Shown here: piece by piece, positions 25,379-34,509 of the stretch
How positions within the stretch are numbered: the stretch's first letter is position 1
How the letters are laid out: each line of letters opens with the position of its first letter
Source of the DNA: Caldilineaceae bacterium
Lineage (GTDB): Bacteria; Chloroflexota; Anaerolineae; Caldilineales; Caldilineaceae
DNA length: 58,170 nucleotides
NCBI GenBank assembly: GCA_011523365.1
Contig: WTGY01000092.1
Span: forward strand, 1-58,170
Reading direction: 5' to 3'
Notes under the pieces: generated by a model
Seen by the model: only the letters and a program-made list of their open reading frames with translations
Database searches by the model: none
What the model was told of the DNA's origin: nothing
Position numbers and translations under genes: made by a program

Positions 25379-26326
25379 TCACCGGCCACCGGGGTTCACA
25401 TCATCGCGGGGTTGGTAACCAAGATAGCGCCGGGTCTCGTCCAGGCTCCAGGCCATGCCGGTGTTGCCGGACATGCCGTTGACCACGATGGCCGGCGCGG
25501 GCCATGCGGCGGCGTCGGCGTTGACGGCCCGTTCGAACAGGTGCACAAAGTCGCGGTTGGAGAGCCACATGAGGCGGAACCAGCGTTCGGCGCGGCGGTA
25601 GCCTTCGGGGTCGGGGTGGGATTCAGCTCCGCCGATTTGGACGCCAGGGTCGCCGGTGGCGTTGAGTGTTTCGGGCCGGTTGGGGCCTGGCTGGCACCAG
25701 CCGATGCGCACGCTGACGAAGGTGGTGGCGCCATCTGACTGCGCGCCCAGCGCCTGGCAGATGCGTTCGCCCACCATCTTTGTTGTTGAATAGGCGGTGG
25801 CGTCGAGGGGCGGGTCGGTCTCTGCCCAAACGGTACCCACGCCCAGAGGACTTTCCGGGGTCAGGGTGCCTGGGCCGACGGTGGCGGCGAGGGGATCGTC
25901 CTTGTAGCGGCCCATGACGTGATTGGAGGTGGCGAAGACGAAGCGTTCGACAGTAGGGCTGCCGGCTGCGGCGAGGGCCACATTGAGGGTCATGTCGATG
26001 GAGACGGCGGCTTCGTCCCAACTGGCATCCGGATAGGGGTTGCATGCGGCGAAGTGGACGACCGCTTGCACCTGGTCCAGCGCATCGCGCCAACAAGCGT
26101 CGCTAGGATCGGTGAGGTCACATTCGAGGAGTTCGACCGCAGGCGCTGAGCCGGTCGTATTCTGCGCGGCGGCGGCGTGCAGTGTTTGTAACTGATCGGG
26201 CGACGGCGCACGCACATCCAGCCCGATCAGCAGCTGGCAGGGGCTTGTGCGGGCGAGGTGCAAGAGCAGCTTTGTGCCGAGATTGCCAAGGCCGCCGGTT
26301 ACGGCAACTGAACGAGAGGAAGACAT
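25379..26326 (-). CDS. NAD-dependent epimerase/dehydratase family protein (uronate dehydrogenase-like)
   Basis: A 315-residue extended-SDR protein. GGLGNLG (11-17) is the cofactor loop, VVHFAA the fourth strand, and Ser134 with Y179-x-x-x-K183 (YSTTK) the catalytic set. The FATSNHVMGRY stretch resembles the uronate dehydrogenase (Udh) subgroup, which oxidises uronic acids to aldarolactones. AAAGGAG precedes the ATG. Together with the TIM-barrel gene downstream and the mannonate-dehydratase-like gene at 20.5 kb, this suggests hexuronate or related sugar-acid catabolism. Confidence 0.82.
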   Translation of the reverse strand: MSSSRSVAVTGGLGNLGTKLLLHLARTSPCQLLIGLDVRAPSPDQLQTLHAAAAQNTTGSAPAVELLECDLTDPSDACWRDALDQVQAVVHFAACNPYPDASWDEAAVSIDMTLNVALAAAGSPTVERFVFATSNHVMGRYKDDPLAATVGPGTLTPESPLGVGTVWAETDPPLDATAYSTTKMVGERICQALGAQSDGATTFVSVRIGWCQPGPNRPETLNATGDPGVQIGGAESHPDPEGYRRAERWFRLMWLSNRDFVHLFERAVNADAAAWPAPAIVVNGMSGNTGMAWSLDETRRYLGYQPRDDVNPGGR

Positions 26327-26385
26327 AGGGCAGTTATCTCCTTTCGTCGAGTTGTTCCATAGGTGACTCTCGTTCTCAGTATCGA

Positions 26386-26430
26386 ATCAAAAGGCGGGCC
26401 GGTCAACACATGGTCTACCGACCCGCCTTT
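26386..26430 (-). terminator. Rho-independent terminator after the molybdopterin hydroxylase gene
   Basis: AAAGGCGGG (26390-26398) pairs with CCCGCCTTT (26422-26430), and the inner GGT/ACC extends the stem across a small internal loop. Read on the minus strand the stem ends in a short run of T. It lies about 57 bases past the stop of the hydroxylase gene and separates it from the epimerase promoter region. Confidence 0.7.
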
Positions 26431-26486
26431 GCGAACAGTTTGGCGGCCAGTGCAGTACCTGGCCGCAAGTTTACAGGAACTGGGCG

Positions 26487-28763
26487 CTAGGCGCCGTTTT
26501 TCTCCCAGATCTCTTCCAGCACCCGAGCCGGCGACATTGGCAGTTCGGACGGCCGTACGCCGATGGCGTCGTAGATGGCGTTGGCGAGGGCCGCAGCCGG
26601 TGGAACGATCGGTACTTCGCCGACGCCGCGCACGCCGAAGGGATGGTCGGGATTGGCAACTTCCACCAGAACGGTCTCAATCATGGGCAGATCGAGCGCG
26701 GTGGGCATGCGATAGTCGAGCAGACTGGCGTTGAGCAGATGACCCTCGTCGTCGTAGATATACTCTTCGTTCAGGGCCCAGCCGATTCCCTGGACGACAC
26801 CGCCCTGGATCTGGCCTTCGACATAGCTGGGATGGATCGCCTTGCCCACGTCCTGGACAGCGGTGTAGCGCAAGATCTCGACCTTCCCCGTCTCCGGATC
26901 GACCTTGACGTCGACGATATGGGTGCCAAAGCAGGGCCCGGCCCCCTCTGTGTTCATTGTGACGCTGGCCGTCAGCGCCTCGTAGCCACTGGACAGTTCC
27001 TGGGCGGCTTCCTTAAAGCCTAGGCTGTGGCCGTTGCCACTGAACTGATTGTTCTGCCAGGTGATGTCAGATATGTCCATCTCCCAGTAGTCGGCAAGCT
27101 GCTCGCTCATCTTCCTGCGCAGTTCCAGGCCGAGTTGATGGGTGGTTACGCCGATCTTGTGGGTAACGCTGCTGCCGCCGGTGCCGCCGGTGTAGCCGAT
27201 CGAGTCGGTGTCGACGACTTGGGGGTTGATGTCTTCGGCTGCGAGGCCGATCGTCTCGGCCAACATCATGGCGGCGGAGGCGCGCGTGCCGCCGATATCG
27301 GCGGAGCCTTCGAGCAGGTTTACGGTGCCGTCGGCATTCACGACCGCGGTCACGCTTGAAGGGCCGGCGCCATTGAACCAGAAGCCGGAGGCCACGCCCC
27401 TGCCACGATTTGTGCCTTCGTTCGGCATCGCAGTATGGGGGTGATCGATGGCGGCTTCAACGGTTTCTTTGTAACCGATGCGCTTGTATTCGGGCCCGTC
27501 GGGGCGGCGGTCTCCTGCCTGGGCGGCGTTGATGTGGCGGAATTCGAGCGGGTCGATCTCGAGGATCTCGGCCAGCTCGTCGATCACCGTCTCAGAGGCG
27601 AAGGCGGCATTGGTGCCGCCGGGCGCGCGGTAGGCGCCGCTCTGGGGGCGGTTGACGACAACGTCATAGCCGTCGATGCGCAGATTGTCGAGCTTGTATG
27701 GGGAGAGAATCACGCCGGCGCCGGCGCCAACGGGGGAGCCGGGATAGGCGCCCGCTTCGTAGATCAGGTCGGCTTCAACTGCGGTGATGCGGCCGTCCTT
27801 CGAAGCGCCCATCTTCACCTTAATGTAGCTGCCGGAGGTGGGGCCGGTCGCCTGCAGTACTTCGGTACGGGTCAGCGCCATCTTGACCGGGCGGTTGCCG
27901 CTCTTGCGGGAGAGGAGGGCCGCGGGAAGGTCGGTGTAAGGAGTGAACTTGCCGCCGAAACCGCCTCCGATTTCCGCGGGCGTCACCTTTACCTGGGAGA
28001 CGGGCACCTGCAGGAGGGCCGACACCGAATCCCGAATCTGAAACGGACCCTGGGTGCTGGTCCAGATATGAATCTGGTCGTCGGACCGCCATTGCACCGT
28101 CGAGGCCTGCGGTTCCAGATAGCCCTGATGGACCATGGCGGTAGTGAATTCGCGCTCGACAATCGCGTCAGCGGCTTCGTAACCGGCTTCGAGGTCGCCG
28201 CGTGCGTGGCGGAAGTGTTGAGCGACATTGGTCGGCTTATCGCCGATTTCGCCCAATGCGGTGGTGCGCAGCTCTTCGAGGAGAATGGGAGCTTCGTCTG
28301 CCATGGCCTCGCGCACATCGAGCACCGGCTTGAGGACCTCATATTCGACATCGATCAGTCCGACCGCCTCTTCGGCGACGTGGACGCTGTTTGCCGCCAC
28401 GGCAGCGATGGCGTGGCCGTGGTAGAGGACCTTGTCATGGGCCAGCATGTTGGCGCTCAGATAGCGCAGGTTGACGGCGTCTTCGCCCATTTCCTGAATC
28501 TTGTCAGCCGCTTCGGCGAGGTCGGACGAGGTAACGATTGCTGTGACGCCCGGCAGGGCCTCGGCCTTGCTGGTATCGATATTGAGGATGCGGGCGTGGG
28601 CATGGGGGCTGCGCAGGTATTTGCCGTACAGCATGCCCGGCACATTCTGGTCAGCGGCATAGCGGGCTGCGCCGACAACCTTATCGGTACCGTCGTGTCG
28701 AATGGGCCGGGTCCCCACTACTTGGTAGTTTCCGGACATAAACGACTTGCCGTTTTCAGCCAT
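26487..28763 (-). CDS. Molybdopterin hydroxylase large subunit (xanthine dehydrogenase/CoxL family)
   Basis: A 758-residue xanthine-oxidase-family protein, full length for the Mo-binding subunit. The N-terminal domain has DKVVGAARYAADQNVPGMLYGK and SPHAHARI. AEIGGGFGGKF is the pterin-contacting motif. AYRAPGG is the active-site loop, unlike the AYRCSFR of form I CO dehydrogenase, so CO oxidation is unlikely. The catalytic Glu716 is in RGVGEVPIVPP. A clear AAGGAG precedes the ATG. No FAD or 2Fe-2S subunit gene and no maturation factor is adjacent, so its partners must be elsewhere. The substrate is probably an aldehyde or N-heterocycle. Confidence 0.9.
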   Translation of the reverse strand: MAENGKSFMSGNYQVVGTRPIRHDGTDKVVGAARYAADQNVPGMLYGKYLRSPHAHARILNIDTSKAEALPGVTAIVTSSDLAEAADKIQEMGEDAVNLRYLSANMLAHDKVLYHGHAIAAVAANSVHVAEEAVGLIDVEYEVLKPVLDVREAMADEAPILLEELRTTALGEIGDKPTNVAQHFRHARGDLEAGYEAADAIVEREFTTAMVHQGYLEPQASTVQWRSDDQIHIWTSTQGPFQIRDSVSALLQVPVSQVKVTPAEIGGGFGGKFTPYTDLPAALLSRKSGNRPVKMALTRTEVLQATGPTSGSYIKVKMGASKDGRITAVEADLIYEAGAYPGSPVGAGAGVILSPYKLDNLRIDGYDVVVNRPQSGAYRAPGGTNAAFASETVIDELAEILEIDPLEFRHINAAQAGDRRPDGPEYKRIGYKETVEAAIDHPHTAMPNEGTNRGRGVASGFWFNGAGPSSVTAVVNADGTVNLLEGSADIGGTRASAAMMLAETIGLAAEDINPQVVDTDSIGYTGGTGGSSVTHKIGVTTHQLGLELRRKMSEQLADYWEMDISDITWQNNQFSGNGHSLGFKEAAQELSSGYEALTASVTMNTEGAGPCFGTHIVDVKVDPETGKVEILRYTAVQDVGKAIHPSYVEGQIQGGVVQGIGWALNEEYIYDDEGHLLNASLLDYRMPTALDLPMIETVLVEVANPDHPFGVRGVGEVPIVPPAAALANAIYDAIGVRPSELPMSPARVLEEIWEKNGA

Positions 28764-29012
28764 AGATATCTCCTTAAGAGTTGGTTACACGTGGAGTGTT
28801 GCTTTCTGGTCCCTGCAATTTATCATCTTCGAACAGTTCGAGCGTTACGCAGGGGGTCTCAACTGGCTTTACCAGATTCTTTCTGTTCGAATGCCAATAG
28901 CCACAAGGATGCGACATATGAACCGGATTGTACCGATCTTCATCCGCTCCGTCAAACGTTTTCCGAGTCGGGGGGGCCTAGTAGCGTGGCCATTTCCTTG
29001 AACTGTTTGTGT

Positions 29013-29906
29013 TCAGTTGTTTTGTCGGCGCAGTCTCGCCAGTTCGGCTTCCAATTCTTGCACGCGCTCTTCAGCGACGCGTCGGGCAGTCACGGCAGCC
29101 TGGTAACCGGGTATGACATACCCCGCATAAATCTCATCCAGAGCCGACTCCGCCATATCCGGCTGTCGCCACAGGTCCTGAAGTCGGAACTGGAAACCGG
29201 GTAGAGTCTCGGAGCGGACCACGTCTTCAGAGTCGGGGGGAATTTCCTCGTAGCTTTTCTCCTGCGGGACAAGACGGTAGAAGTGCATATGGTCGCCGTT
29301 GGGGTCGGGTATGTAGTACTCCTTCAATCCGGCCAGAGCGTAATCCCGCCTTTTTTCCTCCGTATCCCGCTCGGCCTCGGCCTGGGTGGAATCGGACAGC
29401 GTTTCGACAACCATGTCACATACACCTGCAAAATGACGTTGGTCGGTGCTTCCCCACGACACCGGGTTGTTATTCAGAATCACGCCGATGTCCGGTTTGC
29501 GCACTGCCGCCCGCTGACCGGATGGCTCGCCAGGGTCAGATATGGTCAGGAGAAAGCCGGTCTCCAAATTGATCAGGTCTGCAATCTCATGCGTTTCCAA
29601 ATAGCGGCTTAATAGGTCGAGAAACCAATTGTAAAGGTTGAGTTGAGGCTTGTTGGGCAACGGTTTTGCCTCCAACCTGCCGTTATTCCATTCATAGCTG
29701 ACGTCGATGTCCGGGTAAGGGTTCTCATACCACTTGTCCCAGTACTCGTCCAAAGCGACATAACAGCCGTCATCAGGGGCAAATTCTTTTCGTATGGAAT
29801 GTTCGCGGCGCCCGTCTGGTTGGCGCGACGGGGAACGGCGGCCATTGCCCGAATCGTTATGCGACTGTTCCCGATGCCTTCCTCGCAATGCCTCTCTGGA
29901 GTCCAT
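29013..29906 (-). CDS. Uma2-family (DUF820) putative restriction-endonuclease-fold protein
   Basis: A 297-residue protein. WNNGRLEAKPLPNKPQLNLYN, RKPDIGVI, VVETLSDSTQAEAERDTEEKRRDYALAGLKEYYIPDPN are the typical Uma2 run, with the D...E-x-K nuclease-like core (PD, ETLS, EYYIPD). The C-terminus ends in a coiled coil (ERVQELEAELARLRRQNN). The AAGGAGGG RBS fixes the ATG at 29906. The first 35 residues are charged and low-complexity, and may be non-native. Uma2 proteins are often numerous in cyanobacteria and Chloroflexota; no activity is established. It sits alone between two metabolic genes. Confidence 0.85.
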   Translation of the reverse strand: MDSREALRGRHREQSHNDSGNGRRSPSRQPDGRREHSIRKEFAPDDGCYVALDEYWDKWYENPYPDIDVSYEWNNGRLEAKPLPNKPQLNLYNWFLDLLSRYLETHEIADLINLETGFLLTISDPGEPSGQRAAVRKPDIGVILNNNPVSWGSTDQRHFAGVCDMVVETLSDSTQAEAERDTEEKRRDYALAGLKEYYIPDPNGDHMHFYRLVPQEKSYEEIPPDSEDVVRSETLPGFQFRLQDLWRQPDMAESALDEIYAGYVIPGYQAAVTARRVAEERVQELEAELARLRRQNN

Positions 29907-30004
29907 TTTCCCTCCTTCACCTACCCTATACGCAGCAGGTGGACCTGTGCCGATTCTAACACGAGTCCTACAGTGAGGGGTAACGAGCGGTGTGCTTTCG
30001 ACCG

Positions 30005-31099
30005 CTAATGATGATGGGCATAGTGGTGCGCCAGTAGGTCTCTACCAAAATCATTGGCCGGGTCGCGCCAGACCGAGTGGATGTGGTTGGCGTCGTTCTG
30101 GGTGTTGTCGTATTCACAGACGAAGCGCGGGCCCTGGATGCGGTAGTAGTGGCCCTGCCTCTTTTCGAGGCCGCCGGCCCAGGCGAAGTGGATTCCGTCG
30201 AGGCCGCCCTCGCCGAGGTGGTGCCATTCGGTCTCGGCGAGTTCGTCCGGCATGCGATGGATATACTCGCCGATGAGCGCCAGGAGGATCTCCTGTTGCT
30301 GACCGTTCATGCTGTTGCGGCAGAGGCCGCGGGGTGTATCGGAATAGCGCAACGCCTGGACGTGGTAATCGTCAACGCCATGGGCCTCTTTCCACAGTTC
30401 CAGGTCGGGGGAGTTGGCGGGCATACGGAAAGCGCCTTCGACTACCTGGGGAAGATTGTAGAGCACGTTGTCCGGGGGCGCGGCGGGAGAGATTCTGGCG
30501 ACGGCAAGGGCTTCCTCGTCAAAGGAGCGGACCAACTCCCGGGCCAGATCTTCGACGCCTGCCAGGGGGCGGAGGGTGGCCGCCGGGCTGAAAGGCGCAT
30601 CGGCCGGGTTCGAACCGAAGAACATTGGCGTGGGCGAGATGATTTTCCCACCGGCGATTGTGAAATTGAGCGAAATGTGGTGGCCTTCAAAACGCCATCC
30701 CCACACGCCCTTTTCATCGGGGCTGTCGAAGATGGTCAGGAAGTAGAGCTGTGGATCGCGGCCGGGGTGAGTACGCTCCCAATCTTCCAACATGTCGAGG
30801 GCGCTTTCGATTCCCATCACGGTGGAGGCGGTAACGAAGCCAGCGCGACTGAGGCCGGCATTTACCAGTTGCAGGGCCTTTTGCCGCTGCGGGAAGGTCA
30901 TTTCGGAAAGGGAAAGCCCTTTGCGGAGAATGGGTGTGTAGTGCCAGTTTGTGCGTTCTTCCTGGTCGGCAAAGGGAACGACGGCTCTGTGTTTCTGGTC
31001 AATGGAGAGGCAGGCCAGTAATGCAGCCGCGGCTTCTCCCATACGCCGGACGACGGTTTGGGCGCCTGCGCCAGTCAAGGTATCCGTTGTGTTTGTCAT
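30005..31099 (-). CDS. DUF3500-family protein
   Basis: A 364-residue soluble protein. RTNWHYTPILRKGLSLSEMT, MGIESALDMLEDWERTH, YFLTIFDSP...GWRFEGHHISLNFTI and PTPMFFGSNPA are diagnostic of DUF3500. The family has no known reaction; repeated His and acidic residues (GHH, HYYRIQ, DANHIHSVWRDPANDFG) suggest a metal enzyme. No signal peptide is seen. AAAGGATG precedes the ATG. The gene has its own promoter at 31167-31195. Confidence 0.85.
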   Translation of the reverse strand: MTNTTDTLTGAGAQTVVRRMGEAAAALLACLSIDQKHRAVVPFADQEERTNWHYTPILRKGLSLSEMTFPQRQKALQLVNAGLSRAGFVTASTVMGIESALDMLEDWERTHPGRDPQLYFLTIFDSPDEKGVWGWRFEGHHISLNFTIAGGKIISPTPMFFGSNPADAPFSPAATLRPLAGVEDLARELVRSFDEEALAVARISPAAPPDNVLYNLPQVVEGAFRMPANSPDLELWKEAHGVDDYHVQALRYSDTPRGLCRNSMNGQQQEILLALIGEYIHRMPDELAETEWHHLGEGGLDGIHFAWAGGLEKRQGHYYRIQGPRFVCEYDNTQNDANHIHSVWRDPANDFGRDLLAHHYAHHH

Positions 31100-31166
31100 G
31101 CGTGCATCCTTTGTGCGAATATCTGCGGATATTCCGGTGCCAGCGACCGGTTGCCAAGTGCGCCCA

Positions 31167-31195
31167 ATCGTACCTTAAATGTGTGGATTGCTCAA
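31167..31195 (-). promoter_or_regulatory. Sigma-70-like promoter of the DUF3500 gene
   Basis: On the minus strand TTGAGC (31190-31195) and TACGAT (31167-31172) are 17 bases apart. The dispersed repeat copy 4 ends 15 bases upstream of the -35 box. Confidence 0.45.
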
Positions 31196-31210
31196 CAAGC
31201 GGAACTTCAG

Positions 31211-31380
31211 GGGTGCATCCCAAAACGGGGGCGACCTCTCCTACTACTCCGGCAGCAACCAAGCCACGGTCAGTTCACTTCCCAATGTCCGGCGTACGGA
31301 ATGGTGTCACTCGCTGCTCTCTCCTCTCCACTCTCTCCTCGCAGTTTTGGGCGGTCGGGCGTATTCGGCCCGACCGCCCG
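31211..31380 (-). repeat. Dispersed modular repeat, copy 4 (reverse orientation)
   Basis: Read on the minus strand it has hairpin H2 with an extended 12-bp stem (GGGCGGTCGGGC / GCCCGACCGCCC, 31349-31379), a GAGGAGAGAG-type microsatellite, then TTTTGGGATGCACCC ending at 31211. The left block and hairpin H1 are not seen here. Orientation is towards the DUF3500 promoter. A second run of GAGGAGTGAGGAGAGAG at about 31400-31418 suggests a further partial copy on the other side. Confidence 0.75.
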
Positions 31381-31533
31381 AAGAGAAAGTAGAAAGGAAA
31401 GAGGAGTGAGGAGAGAGAATCACCGTAGGTCGCCTCGCTCGGGGCCGCGATTGCAAGGAGGGCCGTGAAGAGGCTGCGTCCGCATATGGATAGGACGCAG
31501 GAGAGAGGCTGGAATCTCCGCCAAAAACGGTGC

Positions 31534-31562
31534 TTTTGCGAAAGGTATATGTTGGGTATAAT
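31534..31562 (+). promoter_or_regulatory. Sigma-70-like promoter of the DHH phosphoesterase gene
   Basis: A consensus TATAAT lies at 31557-31562. TTTTGC (31534-31539) is 17 bases upstream; TTGCGA two bases later is an alternative with 15. A perfect 8-bp dyad CTGCGTCC/GGACGCAG (31474-31481, 31493-31500) lies just upstream and could be a regulator site. The leader would be about 75 bases. Confidence 0.5.
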
Positions 31563-31645
31563 ATCCCCGCCCTGCTCGATTTCCGTCAAACGCCCGGGGG
31601 AAATCCGGCAATCGAACTTGCGGTTCAAAGGGCATCGGACGTGTC

Positions 31646-32992
31646 ATGGAAGAAACACCAACAATGGTGCTCTCCCTGCCGGAAGGCTATGGCGCCCGGC
31701 GGCGGAATGCGACAGAGAGAAGAGTTCAGCAGATCGTTGAGCTAGTGGAGGGGAAGAGCAACCTCCTGGTTCTGATGCACAACGATCCGGACCCGGACGC
31801 AATCGCGAGCGCGCGCGCGATGGAGGAGATGCTGCGTATTCATGCTCCAGGTACGCCGGTCACGCTGGGACACGGCGGCATTATCGGCCGGGCCGAGAAC
31901 TATACGATGGCCGACGAGATCGTGCCCCACAAGGTCCGCATTTCGCAGCGGGCGGCCGCGGAGGAGATGAGCGCATATGACGGTGTGATGCTGGTCGATA
32001 CGCAGCCTGTGGCAGCCAACCATCTGCTGTGGAGCACGGACTATCCGGGGGAAGAGGTGCTGGCCGCGATTGATCATCATCCCCCGCGGCGCAGCCAGCT
32101 GCGGGCCAAAGTTCACGATGTGCGCCCGGAGGTGGGCGCCTCCTCGACGCTACTGTGCGAATACCTGGCGGTGGCGGAAGTACCGATCGACACGCGACTG
32201 GCGACTGCCCTCTTCTACGGGATCAAGTCGGACACGATGGGCCTCAGCCGGCACACGTCGGCCCTGGATATCTGGGCCTACTCGACTTTACGCCATCTTG
32301 TCGAGACGGATCTGCTTAACAAGATCGAACATGTGCAAGTTCCCCGCACGTATTTCCGCAGCATAAGCGATGCGTTAGCCAACACGACAATCTACACGGT
32401 CTCCATGCCCAGCGCCGTCGATGAAGAAGACGAGGAGGAGGCGGAGGAGGTCGTGGACGAGGAAGAGGCGGATGGTTACAGATCGGACCTGGAACGATTC
32501 GATCTCGATATCATCGCATTGTCGCGCATGCTGGCGCCCGGCAGTCCCGGTCCGCCGTCTAACCTGCAGGATGCTGGCGAGGATGCATCCGAGGGTGATG
32601 TAGAGACGGAAGACGACGCGGATAGGGCTGGCGATATTGCCGTCAGCCTGCTTTTTGATATGCCGCGACCCGATATGGCGGCAGAGGTGGCGGATCTGTT
32701 GATGCGCATGGAAAATGTAGCCTGGGTCGTTTGCCTGGGAATTTTCGGGGACCAGGGCGTGATGTCGGTGCGGGCGGCAGACTCGAACGCCAAGGCCGGT
32801 CGCCTGGTACGCATTATCGCAGGCCGGAACGGCTCGGCCGGCGGTCATAACACAATGGCCGGCGGACGCATACATCTTCCCAATAAGACGCCGGCAGAGC
32901 GGATTGCCGAGTTGCATGCGCTGGTGCCCCGTTTTCTCAAAGAGTTGGGCGCCGGCGACGACGTGGGCGTCGCCCTGCTGGAGGCAGAATAG
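31646..32992 (+). CDS. DHH-family phosphoesterase (NrnA/oligoribonuclease-like) with acidic insertions
   Basis: A 448-residue protein. LVLMHNDPDPDAIASA (45-52 core) and IDHHPPR (143-145) give the DHH metal site; GHNTMAGGRI near 410 is the DHHA1 substrate loop. Relatives degrade nanoRNA, pAp or cyclic dinucleotides. Two very acidic stretches (about 259-277 and 310-330) break the linker and make the protein longer than NrnA (about 320). The SRHTS segment after the DHH motif is the usual third metal-binding region. It precedes a small acidic protein and the decarboxylase gene on the same strand, but a functional link is not known. Confidence 0.87.
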   Translation: MEETPTMVLSLPEGYGARRRNATERRVQQIVELVEGKSNLLVLMHNDPDPDAIASARAMEEMLRIHAPGTPVTLGHGGIIGRAENYTMADEIVPHKVRISQRAAAEEMSAYDGVMLVDTQPVAANHLLWSTDYPGEEVLAAIDHHPPRRSQLRAKVHDVRPEVGASSTLLCEYLAVAEVPIDTRLATALFYGIKSDTMGLSRHTSALDIWAYSTLRHLVETDLLNKIEHVQVPRTYFRSISDALANTTIYTVSMPSAVDEEDEEEAEEVVDEEEADGYRSDLERFDLDIIALSRMLAPGSPGPPSNLQDAGEDASEGDVETEDDADRAGDIAVSLLFDMPRPDMAAEVADLLMRMENVAWVVCLGIFGDQGVMSVRAADSNAKAGRLVRIIAGRNGSAGGHNTMAGGRIHLPNKTPAERIAELHALVPRFLKELGAGDDVGVALLEAE

Positions 32993-33038
32993 AGGCGGAT
33001 TGTTGCCTTACACGAAAAGGAATTGAAGGAGTTTTTCG

Positions 33039-33341
33039 ATGCCGATCAGCGCCCCATCTCTGGGAGATGAGGAAGACCGCCGCGATCCCCGCTTTCAGGA
33101 TGACGACTTGTACGAGTCTGAGAGTCTGGAGTTTCCTGGATTGACGCCCGTCCAGGCAGAAGCTGTCCTCAAACGGCTGGGGGCGGGCGTGGTCGAGAAG
33201 TTGGCGCTGGTTGAGGGAATCGGCTGGCAGGCACGCATCGAGCCGGTGCAGGGCGGCGTAGAGATCCATTTCCGTGCGCATGACGAACTGATCGACGATC
33301 TTCTGCGCCGTTGCGAACAGCAGGCAGAACGAGAAGCGTGA
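33039..33341 (+). CDS. Small acidic protein of unknown function
   Basis: A 100-residue protein. AAGGAG seven bases before the ATG supports it as real. The first 40 residues are acidic and probably disordered ([21 protein letters not shown]); the rest looks like a small alpha/beta domain ([16 protein letters not shown]...). I recognise no family. Its stop overlaps the GTG start of the decarboxylase gene (GTGA, 33338-33341), so the two are translationally coupled. Confidence 0.7.
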   Translation: MPISAPSLGDEEDRRDPRFQDDDLYESESLEFPGLTPVQAEAVLKRLGAGVVEKLALVEGIGWQARIEPVQGGVEIHFRAHDELIDDLLRRCEQQAEREA

Positions 33342-34399
33342 TTGGCGGTCGCGCAACCGGTCCGCCGTCCGGACGCAAGGCCACTTGCCGCGCCGGCAGC
33401 AACATCGCTTTCATCAAGTACTGGGGCGTGGCCGGCGGCGCCGAAGATTTAAACATCCCACTCAACAACTCAATCAGCATGACCCTAGCGGACGCGCATA
33501 CAACGACGACGGTCGCCTGGGACGACAGCGGCTGCCTGCCAGAGGATTCGGTTGCCATTGACGGTGTGCAGCTTGTGGGTGCTTCTGCGGAGCGTATTGT
33601 CGCTCACCTCGACCGTTTGCGCGACCTTGTGGGCGTTTCCGACAGAGCCTGCGTTGTCAGCAACAACAATTTCCCGATGGCATCCGGTATCGCGAGTTCG
33701 GCCAGCGGGTTTGCCGCGCTCACCGTGGCTGGGGCTGCGGCGCTGGGTCTCCGTTTGGACGCGACTCGGCTGTCCGCGGTGGCCCGACAGGGGAGCGGCT
33801 CGGCCAGCCGCAGCCTGTTCGGGGGGTTTGTCGAATGGGAGCGGGGATGGGAAGGAGGAGAGGGTGAAAGCAGTTCACTTCTCGATTCTGGGAGTGTTGC
33901 GCACCAGTTGCACAGTGAAGATCACTGGGCGCTGCGGGATGTGATCGCCATCGTCAGCGCGGGCGCCAAGCGGGTCAGCAGCAGCAGCGGGCACCGGCTG
34001 GCGGCGACGAGCCCTCTTAACACGGCGCGCACGCGGTGTGTCGGGGCGTGGCTGGAGACTGTGCGGCAGGCGATCGCGGAGCGCGATATCGGTTTACTCG
34101 GCCCTATACTGGAGCTGGACGCGCTAGCAATGCACGGTGTGATGATGACGAGCAAGCCGAGCCTGCTTTACTGGCAGCCGGGTACGTTGGAGGTGCTGCA
34201 GGCGGTGCGGGCCTGGCGGGATGATGAGGGCGTGCCGGTGTATTTTACGATCGATGCGGGGCCGAACGTGCATCTGATCTGCGAGGCGGAGGCTGCGGCT
34301 GAGGTTGAACGGCGTGTGGGTGCGCTGCCGTCGGTGGGGCGTGTGTTGACGAGTGGTCCCGGGACTGGTCCAGAGTTGTTGGATGGGCATCTTTTCTGA
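33338..34399 (+). CDS. mvaD: Diphosphomevalonate/phosphomevalonate decarboxylase family (GHMP fold)
   Basis: A 353-residue GHMP-superfamily protein. [11 protein letters not shown] and [11 protein letters not shown] at the N-terminus, [20 protein letters not shown] as the phosphate loop and [21 protein letters not shown] match mevalonate-pathway decarboxylases, which make isopentenyl (di)phosphate. In Chloroflexota related proteins act on mevalonate 5-phosphate in an alternative pathway, so the exact substrate is open. The start is the GTG at 33338, overlapping the previous stop; an in-frame ATG at 33311 would lie inside that gene. No other mevalonate-pathway gene is nearby. Confidence 0.85.
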   Translation: MIGGRATGPPSGRKATCRAGSNIAFIKYWGVAGGAEDLNIPLNNSISMTLADAHTTTTVAWDDSGCLPEDSVAIDGVQLVGASAERIVAHLDRLRDLVGVSDRACVVSNNNFPMASGIASSASGFAALTVAGAAALGLRLDATRLSAVARQGSGSASRSLFGGFVEWERGWEGGEGESSSLLDSGSVAHQLHSEDHWALRDVIAIVSAGAKRVSSSSGHRLAATSPLNTARTRCVGAWLETVRQAIAERDIGLLGPILELDALAMHGVMMTSKPSLLYWQPGTLEVLQAVRAWRDDEGVPVYFTIDAGPNVHLICEAEAAAEVERRVGALPSVGRVLTSGPGTGPELLDGHLF

Positions 34400-34405
34400 T
34401 AGAAT
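34376..34405 (+). promoter_or_regulatory. Sigma-70-like promoter of the TerY-P-like operon
   Basis: TTGTTG (34376-34381) and TAGAAT (34400-34405) are 18 bases apart, partly inside the end of the decarboxylase gene. The next start codon is at 34510, behind AAAGGA. It would allow the four-gene operon to be transcribed independently of the decarboxylase. Confidence 0.45.
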
Positions 34406-34509
34406 GCGCTTGCGTGCAGCCGGTGGGCACGACCTCTACAGGTATTCCCCAATTCGACGGTGAATTGAACCGGACTTCCCCCGAAAACCCATTGAAAGGA
34501 ATATGAGCT

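Noticed and set aside
26487..28763. Form I carbon monoxide dehydrogenase large subunit
   Set aside because: The active-site loop reads AYRAPGG, not AYRCSFR, so CO oxidation is not supported.
30609..30621. GGTTCGAAC-like text suggesting a tRNA T-arm
   Set aside because: It lies inside the DUF3500 coding sequence and no acceptor stem or cloverleaf can be formed around it.
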